Shown: piece after piece, positions 1 to 10,887 of the stretch
Layout: each line of letters begins with the position of its first letter
Position numbering within the stretch: position 1 is the first letter of the stretch
NCBI RefSeq assembly: GCF_910592395.1
Contig: NC_088309.1
Location: forward strand, 16,992,599 to 17,056,598
DNA length: 64,000 bases
Direction of reading: 5' to 3'
Origin: Lineus longissimus
Lineage: Eukaryota > Nemertea > Pilidiophora > Heteronemertea > Lineidae
Program-made: the position numbers and the translations under genes
The notes under the pieces: generated by a model
What the model was told of the DNA's origin: nothing
Databases searched by the model: none
The model's input: only the letters and a program-made list of their open reading frames with translations

Positions 1-2764
1 AAATCGAGTGAAGAGTGTGTGTTATTTCTTAAAGGTGGGTGTTTAAATAACCCAAATCTCGGCAACAGCAGTTGCTTAAAGATCTCTAAGTCTGAAAGAG
101 AGCAACCGTCGTCCGGAGCGATATTGCTGCCAGGGCCGTAGTTTAGTCGTCCAGGAGACGCCCGTGGCCGAGCCGATTGTTGCCTATGGTTGACCTTATT
201 GTGTCAATACCAACGGCCAAGTATACATATTTACATTAGTTAATATTACATGTGAACGTGATGAGTACAATAGAATTTAAAAAAGGAGAAAAAGGATAAT
301 TTAGATATTTATATTTTAATATACTATGAACAAACTAGTACATGCATGTGTGCATAGCAAAAATGCACAGCGTACATGTACATAAAAAGAGATACACTAC
401 ATGCTGTGTGTAGACTACACAAGGTACAACATGTAGTGCATTTATTAGGGAAGGTGACAATAAGTTGACTGATTAAAAAGTTTAGAAAAAGTAGTTGTAA
501 TTAACCTATAATTCAATTGACTCTTAGAATCCCGGTGGCATACTTGTAGTAAGTACCACAGGGAGTTTTGGTTGTAAATTTGATGTGGAAATGGGGATAT
601 TTTAGGTTTTTGTAATAGACAATTTTGGAAATGTGTAATTCAAGATGGCTCCAGTCTGCAACTGAAGTCAACAGATGGCAGCACTAGAAAGTTTAGGAAT
701 AGGGATCATAGGTGTCAGCACATGTAGTGAAGCATAAATAATAGAGAGGTTCAGACAGATTGACCAGTCACCAACAACATGTTTATAGCATGGCAATAGT
801 AGACTGTCTCAGTGTAGTACAACGCCACATGCTAGTAGTACTACGCTAATGACCTTCTGACAGTAAGTCTTCACTGAATGAAAAGACACCAATACGTCAA
901 TGAACCTGAGCAACCAGATAATGATCAGCAATACTGTTAGTTCATCGCTTCCATAAACTCTCGTGAGCTAAACTACCAAGCTAAGGCGTTGATCAGGAAT
1001 GCCTCCCACCTTCCAGCAAGCATGGGCTTCTGAGGCGAAGACATTGTGACGTCTAATCAGACAGTGGCGATCCGGACCGTGTTCTTCAGTAATGACTTTT
1101 GTCATTGAGCCAGAAATTTTTCCGCGCAGGCCTAAGCGCGATCTAAGGTTAAAGGTGTGGATCTTTCGTTTAATGCCTTTCTTCACTTGAAATATTCTTC
1201 AAAGGTGTTTTCACATTCGCCCTGTGTACTAAAAATACCATTGATTGTTCAAATCAAAGACTATGGTACCTTTGGATGCTTTCGGAGAAAGAGTAGGCAC
1301 TACCGGGTACACGATATTACTTGGCGGATAAAGGTTAGTTTACTTGCCACTGGAGCCTGCGGACGATTTTGCGTCCAATGGATGCTTTTATAGAAGAGAA
1401 GTTTTTCTATAATTCTGGATCTTCGACGATTTAGCGTCCAATGGACGGCAGCTGTATTTAAAAAGAGATGAAAAAAATCCGATTCGAACCAGTTAAATGG
1501 ACGATTTAGCGTCCAATGGACGACCCTCGCCTAAGATATGAACAAGAAAAGCCAATAAATATCAGCAGGTCAAGTCATGCCTCAATGGACGATGGGGCGT
1601 CTAGTGGATGCTTTGGGAGAAGACAGGTTATTTCTCATTGAATCAGCGGACGATTTAGCGTCCATTGGAAGGCCCTCGCCGAAGTAATGAAAGCACCCAT
1701 TGTTCTTCCTCTGGTGCCACCCATTTCTTCAACACGGCGAAACTAATTTCACAAACAATTCTAACTTTTAAACACTTAAAAATACTCCTTGTCTTTCTGG
1801 TGAAAATATCAAATTAAACTGTTATGTAGGCCTACAGATATTAGAAATAACCACATTTGTTGGATGTTGTCCTTGAAATGCCGCTTCACACTCTCATGCA
1901 CCAGTCCCTGTTGGTAAAGACAAAAATACCAATAAATTTGAGCTAGGCTTTGCTTGCAGTCAGTGTATGCAATGATAATCACTATTTCAAAGTATTTCAT
2001 TTTGTTGGCAAACAGATACAGGCCATTAATCAGATTTAAGTTGTTTATTCTACTTTTATAAATTGTTTTGTGGTTGGCTTGGTGGTCCAGGTGTTGAAAA
2101 AATTCTCTTTGACATGTTTGATGTATATTATCAGTCAAATGGAACTGTCCTACTGTGATTAGAAGTGAAGCATGAATCCCTGTCTTCATACACACCATCA
2201 CAAATACTCTAGTTTCTCACTTCTAACGTCCAGCCAGATCTTTACATACTGCACATTTCTAGGCCCGTAATGGGGGAAATTTTAGGCCTTCTATTCAAGC
2301 CACTATTGCCCTTGATGCTGCTGGTCAATCAATCAAGAAACTTACTTCCGTCGTGGGCCTACCAAAATGAACACATACACTGGCTTACTGCAGTGGACGT
2401 CAAGGCCTCCATACACTGCATGACAAAAGTCATTTTGTGGCTTGTTTCCAAAAAAATGTTGCAATGTGTATACGACTGGAACTTTTGTTGCGAAGTATCC
2501 ATATGTCCCGCCTTGTTAAAAGTTGTATAACGTTAACCACAAAAGTCAATAGGTGTGCAGATGATTACGACTATTGTCACCGTGTTTCAGGTTGCCGCTC
2601 CAGCTTCAAACTCTCGAGTCATTTTTTACAAAAGTCATTCAGTGTGTATTAACTCAGTGACCTTTGTTGGCATGTTTACCCCTGTGGAAAGCCTGTGGAA
2701 AACTGTGGACAGCTGAATTGAATATGTTCAATTTTTGGAGACCTGTTGCTCATGGGACAGGAAG
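1..2764. other. Intergenic stretch without a supportable gene
   Basis: I see no exon-like open frame with flanking splice sites and no recognisable protein similarity here on either strand. Short open frames (for example around 968-1393 and 1809-2201) have no domain signature. The only structure that stands out is the repeated palindromic motif at 1361-1670, listed separately. Confidence 0.5.
1361..1670. repeat. Five spaced copies of a GGACGATTTAGCGTCC palindromic motif
   Basis: A motif close to GGACGATTTAGCGTCCA recurs at about 1361, 1424, 1499, 1587 and 1648, spaced 61 to 88 bases apart. Each full copy has self-complementary ends (GGACG and CGTCC) around a 6-base AT-rich loop. The 1587 copy is the most diverged (gatggggcgtc). 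Flanks are partly shared: several copies continue into GGATGCTTT, and two continue into CCCTCGCC. It could be a degenerate minisatellite or a transposon end; I cannot tell which. Confidence 0.55.
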
Positions 2765-2915
2765 ATGGCTACGTTTTATTTAGAAAAAACATCAAGATTT
2801 TGTGATCTTTTTGGGGTGCAAGAATGTCTTTTCAGCGTCAAGTCCCCTCTGTACCACGATAGGAACGAAAAGAGGAAAAAGGTAGCCGAAATCGCTACTG
2901 AATTGGACGTCACCG
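2765..2915 (+). pseudogene. MADF-like domain exon fragment
   Basis: An ATG at 2765 opens about 50 residues. They include LFGVQECLFSVKSPLYHDRN followed by KRKKVAEIATELDVTG. This resembles the first half of the MADF (Adf-1/SANT-like) DNA-binding domain: aromatic and acidic core, a Y-H-D-R-N stretch, then an IA-x-EL helix. A splice donor (ACCG/GTAAGG) falls at 2915/2916, where MADF genes often continue into another exon, but the open frame also runs on to a stop at 2986. I find no continuation before the Ty3/gypsy insertion at 3726. It may be a truncated host gene or a piece of a transposon-encoded DNA-binding protein. The assignment is by memory of the family pattern and is tentative. Confidence 0.35.
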
Positions 2916-2986
2916 GTAAGGTTCACATCGGTAATGTTGGTAAATATGCCCCGACCAATTTCAATACACGTTTACCCAAGAAATAA

Positions 2987-3725
2987 ATGAACAAAATATA
3001 TTAATATCCAGTTTAATATTATTTGCTTGGAAGACAATACAAGAAAATTGGATGTAAACCCTGTGATTTGGATTGCAATTCATCCACTATGAATCTATGT
3101 TGGTCGTTTAAATTAGAATGAGGACAGAGCAAATCGCACGCGGAGCCACTTCCCTTTGCGTGGTCTTATTTATACCTCCATGGTGGTACACAGGCTACAG
3201 TCCTATAGTCCAAAGATTCTGAGACAAAAAGGTAAATCTCATTCATGTTGATTATACTTGAGTGCTTGTACTGTTTTAATACCCGCCGTTGTTTATGCTA
3301 ACAGCAGATGACGCAATCATGAAAATCGCATTCGTCTGGTTCGTCTTCGCCGAATGATGACAATGAGAGACAGACATACCGATGCGACCAGTTCGGTGTC
3401 TGCCATGGTTATGAAGTGTGACGTCGGTGTAGAAGAGTTTTGGTCATTGTTGACGTGGAATGCCATGAATGTGTAGTGACCAGAAGTCACAAAAATATTT
3501 GTGGCAAATGGTGATTTCTGTGGCCTGTCGGGATCATGTTGTAGCAAATGTGTGCTACATTATTGACTATTGTCAAGTGTCACCTCGAAACATATGTCGC
3601 AGTTGCGTTTTGCACGTCCACATGTCTATCAGTGTGTGGAGAAATTTCGACTTCTGACGTGGAATGTCACCAGAATGTCTTTTGTCGAAGGTGACTTTTG
3701 TAGCAGCTGATTTCTGCTTTTGTCA
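2987..3725. other. Non-coding flank of the Ty3/gypsy insertion
   Basis: No gene seen. The last five bases (3721-3725, tgtca) are the left target-site duplication of the gypsy element. The matching copy is at 19859-19863. Confidence 0.6.
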
Positions 3726-3878
3726 TGTTGCGTGGTGTCTTCGGTTGGGCCACGGCCCACTGGGAAGTCGTCGATGTAGTTTTACTTTCCACATGTCTTG
3801 AATAAAGTTGTTAGATTTTAGCCAGCATAATTATCTCCTCACTGTGTCTTCTCATCGATCATCTCACTTGACGAAACA
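3726..3878 (+). repeat. 5' LTR of the Ty3/gypsy element
   Basis: This 153-bp repeat starts TGTTGCGTGG and ends CTTGACGAAACA. It contains an AATAAA-type signal (tcttgaataaag) and a following GT-rich stretch consistent with LTR R/U5 functions. Compared with the 3' LTR it has 18 extra bases near its start (ccacggcccactgggaag region) and about two substitutions. The pair has therefore diverged only a little since insertion. Confidence 0.85.
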
Positions 3879-3896
3879 TGGTGACAGCTGTTAAGA
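3879..3896 (+). promoter_or_regulatory. Primer-binding site of the Ty3/gypsy element
   Basis: Directly after the CA end of the 5' LTR the sequence reads TGGTGACAGCTGTTAAG. Starting with TGG, complementary to the universal CCA end of tRNAs, and lying immediately next to the LTR are what a minus-strand primer-binding site should show. I did not identify the tRNA species. Confidence 0.7.
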
Positions 3897-4272
3897 ACCC
3901 CAAACAACTCTCAATCCTGTCGAAATCTAGAATCTGACCGTGATCGAGGCCAAAGTCGAACTCTCAGTACCGGTGTAACATCTGTGGTTGTTTCCCATGT
4001 GTCAGTGTTTCCAAACAATAGGCAGCTAGAGAGACCATGACTTGTCAATAGGGGGAAACACAGAAAAACTTGTCAATCTATCTTTTAGCGTTCCCAAACA
4101 ATGAGGGGAAACACTCAAAAATAGAAACACTCAAAAACATTACACCGGCCAAACCGCGCAGTGCTCAGCTACACAGGGTGTACCAGCATAGTGCAAATCG
4201 TGTGCATTCGTACAGTGGATGTACAGATCAAGGTCGCTGCCAACTTTCATTCTCCTCGAAGCTGCTGCAGTT

Positions 4273-5095
4273 ATGCTTGAGCCTCCTGTTGCTGCTGCTG
4301 CAGCTGCCCCCCCCCCCCCCCCGTGATCCTGCCCCTGTGCATGGAATCCGTCCCCCTCAACCTCCAAACCTGGATGGGGGGCACTCTGCTGAAAATTGGA
4401 AAATTTTCAAGCAAAAGTGGACGAATTACACGATCATTACGAACCTTGACAAGCAGACCCGAGCATATCAAGTTGCCTTACTACTACATACGCTTGGGGA
4501 CGACGGTCTGAGGATCTACAATGGTTTCAAGTTTGAAACTGAGGAAAACGAGCGCACTGTTGACGAAGTTTTGGCTAAGTTTGATAACTTCGCCATTGGA
4601 GAAATCAACGAAACGTTTGAACGATTTGTCTTCAATCAACGGAATCAAAAGACTGATGAAACTTTCGAGACTTTTCTTGCAGCTATTCGGTTGCTAGTGA
4701 AGACTATCCTGAGGGATCGAATAGTCCTTGGCATAAGTGATTGTGAAACTCAGAAGCGACTGCTGCGGGAGCGTGGCCTGACCCTGGATGGCTGCATCGC
4801 AATATGCAAAACGTCAGAGAATGCGGAAGCCCACGAAAAGGCCATGAATGCTGACTCATCGGTAAACTTTGTGAAGCGCTCTAGCAAAAACCGCAATAAG
4901 TCTAAGATGGCGCCACCAACTCAGAAAACTGGTGCTACACCATCTCAAACTGCTAGAGATTGCAAGTTTTGTGGTCGTACTCACATTATGCGCAAATCTG
5001 AATGTCCTGCGTGGGGCAAATCGTGTCAAAATTGCCAAGGTCTGAACCATTTCGCCGCAAAGTGTACAAAGCAGGGCAAAACCCAGAAGTATTAA
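4273..5095 (+). pseudogene. gag: Ty3/gypsy Gag with two CCHC zinc knuckles, frameshifted start
   Basis: The retrotransposon Gag structural protein packages the element RNA. A proline-rich start is followed by a Gag/retrotrans_gag-like helical region (ENWKIFKQKWTNY, then LLHTLGDDGLRIYNGF) and, near the C-terminus, a pair of knuckles. The first is C-x2-C-x3-H-x6-C (starting CKFC at about 4961) and the second is C-x2-C-x4-H-x4-C (CQNCQGLNHFAAKC). The natural ATG appears to be at 4273, but it is one base out of frame with the rest because of a 16-base C run at 4307-4322. An upstream ATG-less or spurious extension in the downstream frame starts at 4070. The frame is cut at 5095 by the inverted-repeat insertion and would otherwise probably have continued into pol. 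Non-functional as it stands. Confidence 0.85.
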
Positions 5096-6108
5096 GGTAG
5101 CAGGAAGGGTTGGGCGTTTGTGGTTTCTGAGTCTGAGGGGGTTGGTGTCTGTTGACTGTGCTTTAAGAGAGACTAGGCATGGCGCCAGTCTCTCTTAAAG
5201 CACAGTCAACAGGCATTTGGTCTCAGTATTTGGGTTTTGATTGCCATGACTGTACCCCTGTAAAAGTCCGAGGAGGAGAAGTTTGGAATGATGAAAGCAT
5301 TGAAGAAGAAGAAATGTTATTATTGAGGAAAGCAAAATTTATTATGAGACTAGAAGGCAGTGTCCTGACTTGATTATTTTGAAAATGGCGGTCTGAACAC
5401 ATTAAAAGGTGGAACATGGCATTTTATCGACTTTGAAGTGTTCCGCAGTTAAAGGGAGACTATAGGCAGCAGCTAGGTAGGCAAGATAAAGTCATACAAA
5501 TTTGCCAATAGGGGTCAGTCATATCTCTAGGCATGGTGCCAGTCTCTCTTAAAGCACAGTCAACAGGCGTTTGGTCTTAGTATTTGGGTAAGTACAGAAT
5601 CAAGGCAGCTCAGAGAGCAATGATTGAACGATGCTGTGGACAAGTCCAAGGATACTGCATCAGTCACGACCAACTTCTCATCAGAAAGCGTCACCACCAG
5701 CATATTCAATGTTCAATTCCAACCAGTACCAGTCCAATGCACGCCTGTCATGGTCAGCAGTGGTCAGCTTAGCGCGATATGGAACATTCTTTCGAAACTC
5801 AAGCGAGGGAAGTCTGCTCATTAGCCTATCTCGCGCACTGCTCCTTCTTGTCAAACATCGTAGTGAAATCGTGGTACAGTGGGGCGTCCTCGAGGATTGC
5901 AGCTGGTCGGACAGACGTGAGGTGGAATGTGGGCGGCTGCACTTCTTCGTTGATGTGCGATGGCAGATAGCACAGTTGTTGCGTTGCATGACAGCTGAAA
6001 GTGAATGTGATATCATAGAACTGAGGCGTTTGCCATGAGACTATAGGTGAAGTAGAAGGAAGGAGTGAAATGGTCCATCTTCCAGTGACTAATATACAGA
6101 GTAAGGGC
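5078..6108 (+). repeat. Inverted-repeat arm A (left copy)
   Basis: This arm matches the reverse complement of 8236-9264 almost base for base, from acccagaagtattaagg to cagagtaagggc. It includes smaller internal repeats: the block AGTCTCTCTTAAAGCACAG occurs at 5187 and again near 5541, each followed by an aacaggc.tttggtct stretch. Confidence 0.8.
5151..5210. repeat. Perfect 24-bp hairpin within arm A
   Basis: The left arm 5151-5174 (gttgactgtgctttaagaga...) is exactly complementary to 5187-5210, with a 12-base loop aggcatggcgcc. The same structure appears in arm A' at about 9132-9191. It may be the terminal inverted repeat junction of a smaller element inside the arm. Confidence 0.8.
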
Positions 6109-6111
6109 ACT

Positions 6112-7632
6112 GGACGCAAGGGCCCAACGCGCCGCGTAGCGGCAAAAAAGCGAAGCTGGCGAAACATTTATAACGGGTCACCGTCACTTATTATTGGACT
6201 TATAGCGCATTTACGGGGTTGCAACTATTTTGCTTTATAGTGTCACCAGGAAAGAAAAGCATGCGACCTAACGCCGATCTATTTGTATAAAGTGATAATT
6301 GGAAGGTATATAGTAGGAAATATCAATAAAATAATCATTCCATGTCGTCTTTTGAGGGCATTTTTGATTGTAAAAAATATATGTGTACGTCACCGTAGTC
6401 TCTGCAATGATAATTTTATCAGAGCAGTCTCGCGCAAGTAGAAGTTATTTACCTATTAGTTCTTCACTTATTAGTCTCAACGTCTGGCGCAAAGCCAGAC
6501 GTTTTCCATTACGATTTTACTACGATGTTTGACAAGAAGGAGCAGTGCGCGAGATATGCTAATGAGCAGACTTCCCTCGCTTGAGTTTCTGAAGAATGTT
6601 CCATATCGCGCTAAGCTCATCACTACTGATTATGACAGGCGTGCAACGGTAGGTATCTGCTCCCCAACTTCCACCCTAATACGGTACAATAAGTTACCAT
6701 TTGATGGGAATGGGACAATGCCCTCACTGTGTATGGAGTCATAGGGATAAGAAGACATTATTCATTAGTGTTGGTACAAGTGATTTTGCCCAAAAAGCAT
6801 GCGCATTCAAAAAACAAAATATGCAAGGTTACGGTATCACGTACATGACCATGACGACGTGCAGAAATTGCACTGGCCAGTGCATACCCTATGGCTATGT
6901 ACTAGTAAACATGGTAAACATGAACAACATCATTATTCATCGGCAGTTCATTTTACTCCGAGCTTTTCCTGAAACATATAGCCATGATGATTAGGCCTAC
7001 CATGTACCATGACCAATAAAAGCACTAGATCATGTAGATGTCAACAAGTTCACATGAACCGTATAATCCCGCATGGCGCATGTGGGGCATGCCTCTAAAC
7101 CAAAGCCCCAAAATCACTTGTTTTGGTCTATTTCACTTGTGTTTCCCCCGTCTCCCAGTCCATAATACATTTACAGTTTACAATCCCCGATCATGGCCCA
7201 ACAAAAGGTCATCGGTTGACTAAAGGAACACAACTGTTCAATGGATTTATAGTTGAATGCGATCAAACTACGTCTTTTCAATCGTGGATTGTAAATTTAA
7301 CCCCATGGGCCTAGGGAAGGCCCTATAACAATACTTTCGACACAGTTATTATCTCCGCTGCCTCCACCATGTTACACACAGTGCTCACTGCTGATTCTAA
7401 AATGCGCCACCTAGTCAAAACAGGACATATGTTCTTCTAGGAATAGATCTCTTTCCAATATTTCGTCATTCCACTATCGTCATCACCTCATCATACTTTC
7501 ATTGACATTACAGGCACACATCCACAGAGCACTCTTCAAATCATCTACACAGTGGTTATCCAACTAGGATTATAAAGGTAATTTCTTAGCCCCACACAGT
7601 GGGTTTCAGTCTTGATAAAGGGGCACTATTGC
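6112..7632 (+). repeat. Inverted-repeat arm B (left copy)
   Basis: This arm matches the reverse complement of 9372-10887, from gacgcaagggcccaacg to cttgataaaggggcactat. The GGGCCCAACGCGCC end looks like a transposon terminus. About 6519-6640 repeats a segment of arm A' (about 8470-8610) in the same orientation, so A and B themselves share an internal inverted block. No coding function recognised. Confidence 0.8.
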
Positions 7633-8235
7633 TAGCAGCTAGGTAGGCAAGATAAAGTTAGACGAAGTAGCCGATAGGGGTCTCTCACCCCTCAAAGTCC
7701 GTCACAACTATTCAAGCTTGTACAAGGAATACATGCAGCGCTGACTCTAACAAGACCCAATGGGAATGTCGCACAGTCATCTGTCAAAAACAAGACCTAT
7801 GTTGCAGTATGATCTCTTGCCAATATTTAATAATTGCACTATCGTCATCACCTCATCATACTTCATTGACATTACAGGTACACATTGACATAGACCACTG
7901 TTGCAGTCAACGACACAGTCGCTATCCAAGTAGATTTATAGAGGTAATTATCATTATCATACCTCATTAGCATGTGAACCAATCACGTCGCGTCCTTTGC
8001 GATCACGGCAAAGCCTCATGGAATAATGTCTTTCACCGTTGAATAATTTTTCATATTCCATGCCTACAACTTCAATTTCTTCATATTCCATGGCTAGAAG
8101 TTCAATACTAATATAATATCCAAGATAAAGTTACAAGAAGTAGTCAATAGGGGTCTCTCACCTCTCACTATATGTCCACACTATTCACGCTTGAACGAGG
8201 AATACATTCAATGCTGAATCTAACAACACCCAGGG
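7633..8235. repeat. Central spacer with C-type repeat copies
   Basis: Between the arms lies about 0.6 kb. It contains a diverged C-type copy (about 7648-7760, starting gcaagataaagtta) and a clean one (8119-8235). A further similar block is at about 7770-7980 (cactatcgtcatcacctcatcata, also seen at 7470-7500). No gene seen. Confidence 0.6.
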
Positions 8236-9264
8236 CCCTTACTCTGTATATTAGTCACTGGAAGATGGCCCATTTCACTCCTTGCTTCTACTTCACCTAT
8301 AGTCTCATTGCAAACGCCTCAGTTCTATGATATCACATTCACTTTCAGCTGTCATGCAACGCAACAACTGTGCTATCTGCCATCGCACATCAACGAAGAA
8401 GTGCAGCCGCCCACATTCCACCTCACGTCTGTCCGACCAGCTGCAATCCTCGAGGACGCCCCACTGTACCACGATTTCACTACGATGTTTGACAAGAAGG
8501 AGCAGTGCGCGAGATAGGCAAATGAGCAGACTTCCCTCGCTTGAGTTTCGGAAGAATGTTCCATATCGCGCTAAGCTGACCACTGCTGACCATGACAGGC
8601 GTGCATTGGACTGGTACAGGTTGGAACTGAACATTGAATATGCTGGTGGTGACGCTTTCTGATGAGAAGTTGGTCGTGACTGATGCAGTATCCTTGGACT
8701 TGTCCACAGCATCGTTCAATCATTGCTCTCTGTGCTGCCTTGATTCTGTACTTACCCAAATACTAAGACCAAATGCCTGTTGACTGTGCTTTAAGAGAGA
8801 CTGGCGCCATGCCTAGAGATATGACTGACCCCTATTGGCAAATTTGTATGACTTTATCTTGCCTACCTAGCTGCTGCCTATAGTCTCCCTTTAACTGCGG
8901 AGCACTTCAAAGTCGATAAAATGCCATGTTCCACCTTTTAATGTGTTCAGACCGCCATTTTCAAAATAATCAAGTCAGGACACTGCCTTCTAGTCTCATA
9001 ATAAATTTTGCTTTCCTCAATAATAACATTTCTTCTTCTTCAATGCTTTCATCATTCCAAACTCCTCCTCCTCTGACTTTTACAGGGGTACAGTCATGGC
9101 AATCAAAACCCAAATACTGAGACCAAATGCCTGTTGACTGTGCTTTAAGAGAGACTGGCGCCATGCCTAGTCTCTCTTAAAGCACAGTCAACAGACAACA
9201 ACCCCCTCAGACTCAGAAACCACTAACGCCCAACCCTTCCTGCTACCTTAATACTTCTGGGTGT
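8236..9264 (-). repeat. Inverted-repeat arm A' (right copy)
   Basis: Reverse-complement partner of 5078-6108. It starts gggcccttactctg and ends ttaatacttctgggtg. Only scattered substitutions distinguish the copies. Open frames here (for example 8308-8517) are mirrored in arm A and show no recognised domain. Confidence 0.8.
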
Positions 9265-10887
9265 TGTTAGATTCAGCATTGAATGTATTCCTCGTACAAG
9301 CGTGAATAGTGTGGACATACAGTGAGAGGTGAGAGACCCCTATTGACTACTTCTTGTAACTTTATCTTGGATAGTGCCCCTTTATCAAGACTGAAACCCA
9401 CTGTGCGGGGCTAAGAAATTACCTTTATAATCCTAGTTGGATAACCACTGTGTAGATGATTTGAAGAGTGCTCTGTGGATGTGTGCCTGTAATGTCAATG
9501 AAAGTATGATGAGGTGATGACGATAGTGGAATGACGAAATATTGGAAAGAGATCTATTCCTAGAAGAACATATGTCCTGTTTTGACTAGGTGGCGCATTT
9601 TAGAATCAGCAGTGAGCACTGTGTGTAACATGGTGGAGGCAGCGGAGATAATAACTGTGTCGAAAGTATTGTTATAGGGCCTTCCCTAGGCCCATGGGGT
9701 TAAATTTACAATCCACGATTGAAAAGACGTAGTTTGATCGCATTCAACTATAAATACATTGAACAGTTGTGTTCCTTTAGTCAACCGATGACCTTTTGTT
9801 GGGCCATGATCGGGGATTGTAAACTGTAAATGTATTATGGACTGGGAGACGGGGGAAACACAAGTGAAACTGAAATAGACCAAAACAAGTGATTTTGGGG
9901 CTTTGGTTTAGACGCATGCCCCACATGCGCCATGCAGGATTATACGGTTCATGTGAACTTGTTGACATCTACATGATCTAGTGCTGTTATTGGTCATGGT
10001 ACATGGTAGGCCTAATCATCATGGCTATATGTTTCAGGAAAACTCGGAGTAAAATGAACTGCCGATGAATAATGATGTTGTTCATGTTTACCATGTTTGC
10101 TAGTACATAGCCATAGGGTATGCACTGGCCAGTGCACTTTCTGCACGTCGTCATGGTCATGTACGTGATACCTTGCATATTTTGTTTTTTGAATGCGCAT
10201 GCTTTTTGGGCAAAAACACTTGTACCAACACTAATGAATAATGTCTTCTTATCCCTATGACTCCATACACAGTGAGGGCATTGTCCCATTCCCATCAAAT
10301 GGTAACTTATTGTACCGTATTAGGGTGGAAGTTGGGGAGCAGATACCTACCGTTGCACGCCTGTCATAATCAGTAGTGATGAGCTTCGCGCGATATGGAA
10401 CATTCTTCAGAAACTCAAGCGAGGGAAGTCTGCTCATTAGCATATCTCGCGCACTGCTCCTTCTTGTCAAACATCGTAGTGAAATCGTAATGGAAAACGT
10501 CTGGCTTTGCGCCAGACGTTGAGACTAATAAGTGAAGAACTAACAGGTAAAGAACTTCTACTTGCGCGAGACTGCTCTGATAAAATTATCATTGCAGAGA
10601 CTACGGTGACGTACACATATATTTTTTACAATCAAAAATGCCCTCAAAAGACGACATGGAATGATTATTTTATTGATATTTCCTACTATATACCTTCCAA
10701 TTATCACTTTATACAAATAGATCGGCGTTAGGTCGCATGCTTTTCTTTCCTGGTGACACTATAAAGCAAAATAGTTGCAACCCCGTAAATGCGCTATAAG
10801 TCCAATAATAAGTGACGGTGACCCGTTATAAATGTTTCGCCAGCTTCGCTTTTTTGCCGCTACGCGGCGCGTTGGGCCCTTGCGTCA
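9262..10887 (-). repeat. Inverted-repeat arms C' and B' (right copies)
   Basis: 9262-9373 is the inverse of 8119-8235, and 9372-10887 is the inverse of 6112-7632. On the minus strand the order read from 10887 downwards is B, C, A. On the plus strand from 5078 the order is A, B, diverged C. The two halves are therefore circular permutations rather than a simple palindrome. Confidence 0.75.

Larger units (their letters stand above)
5078..10887. mobile_element. Large inverted-repeat (foldback-like) complex inserted between gag and pol
   Basis: Two kinds of long arms occur in inverted orientation. Segment A (about 5078-6108) matches the reverse complement of 8236-9264, and segment B (about 6112-7632) matches the reverse complement of 9372-10887. 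A shorter segment C (8119-8235) is the inverse of 9262-9373, with a diverged third copy at about 7648-7760. The matches are near-identical over more than 1 kb each. No convincing transposase is encoded: the open frames in the arms mirror each other and carry no family motif. The two sides of the host retrotransposon (gag end, pol start) resume at the outer borders. Exact borders and a target duplication could not be fixed, because terminal bases (for example GACGCAAGGGCCC) occur at both the A/B joint and the outer right end. Confidence 0.75.

Noticed and set aside
5580-6170. Overlapping open frames in arm A and their mirror images in arm A'
   Set aside because: They occur on both strands of an inverted repeat, have no domain pattern, and the different frames of one copy are equally open.
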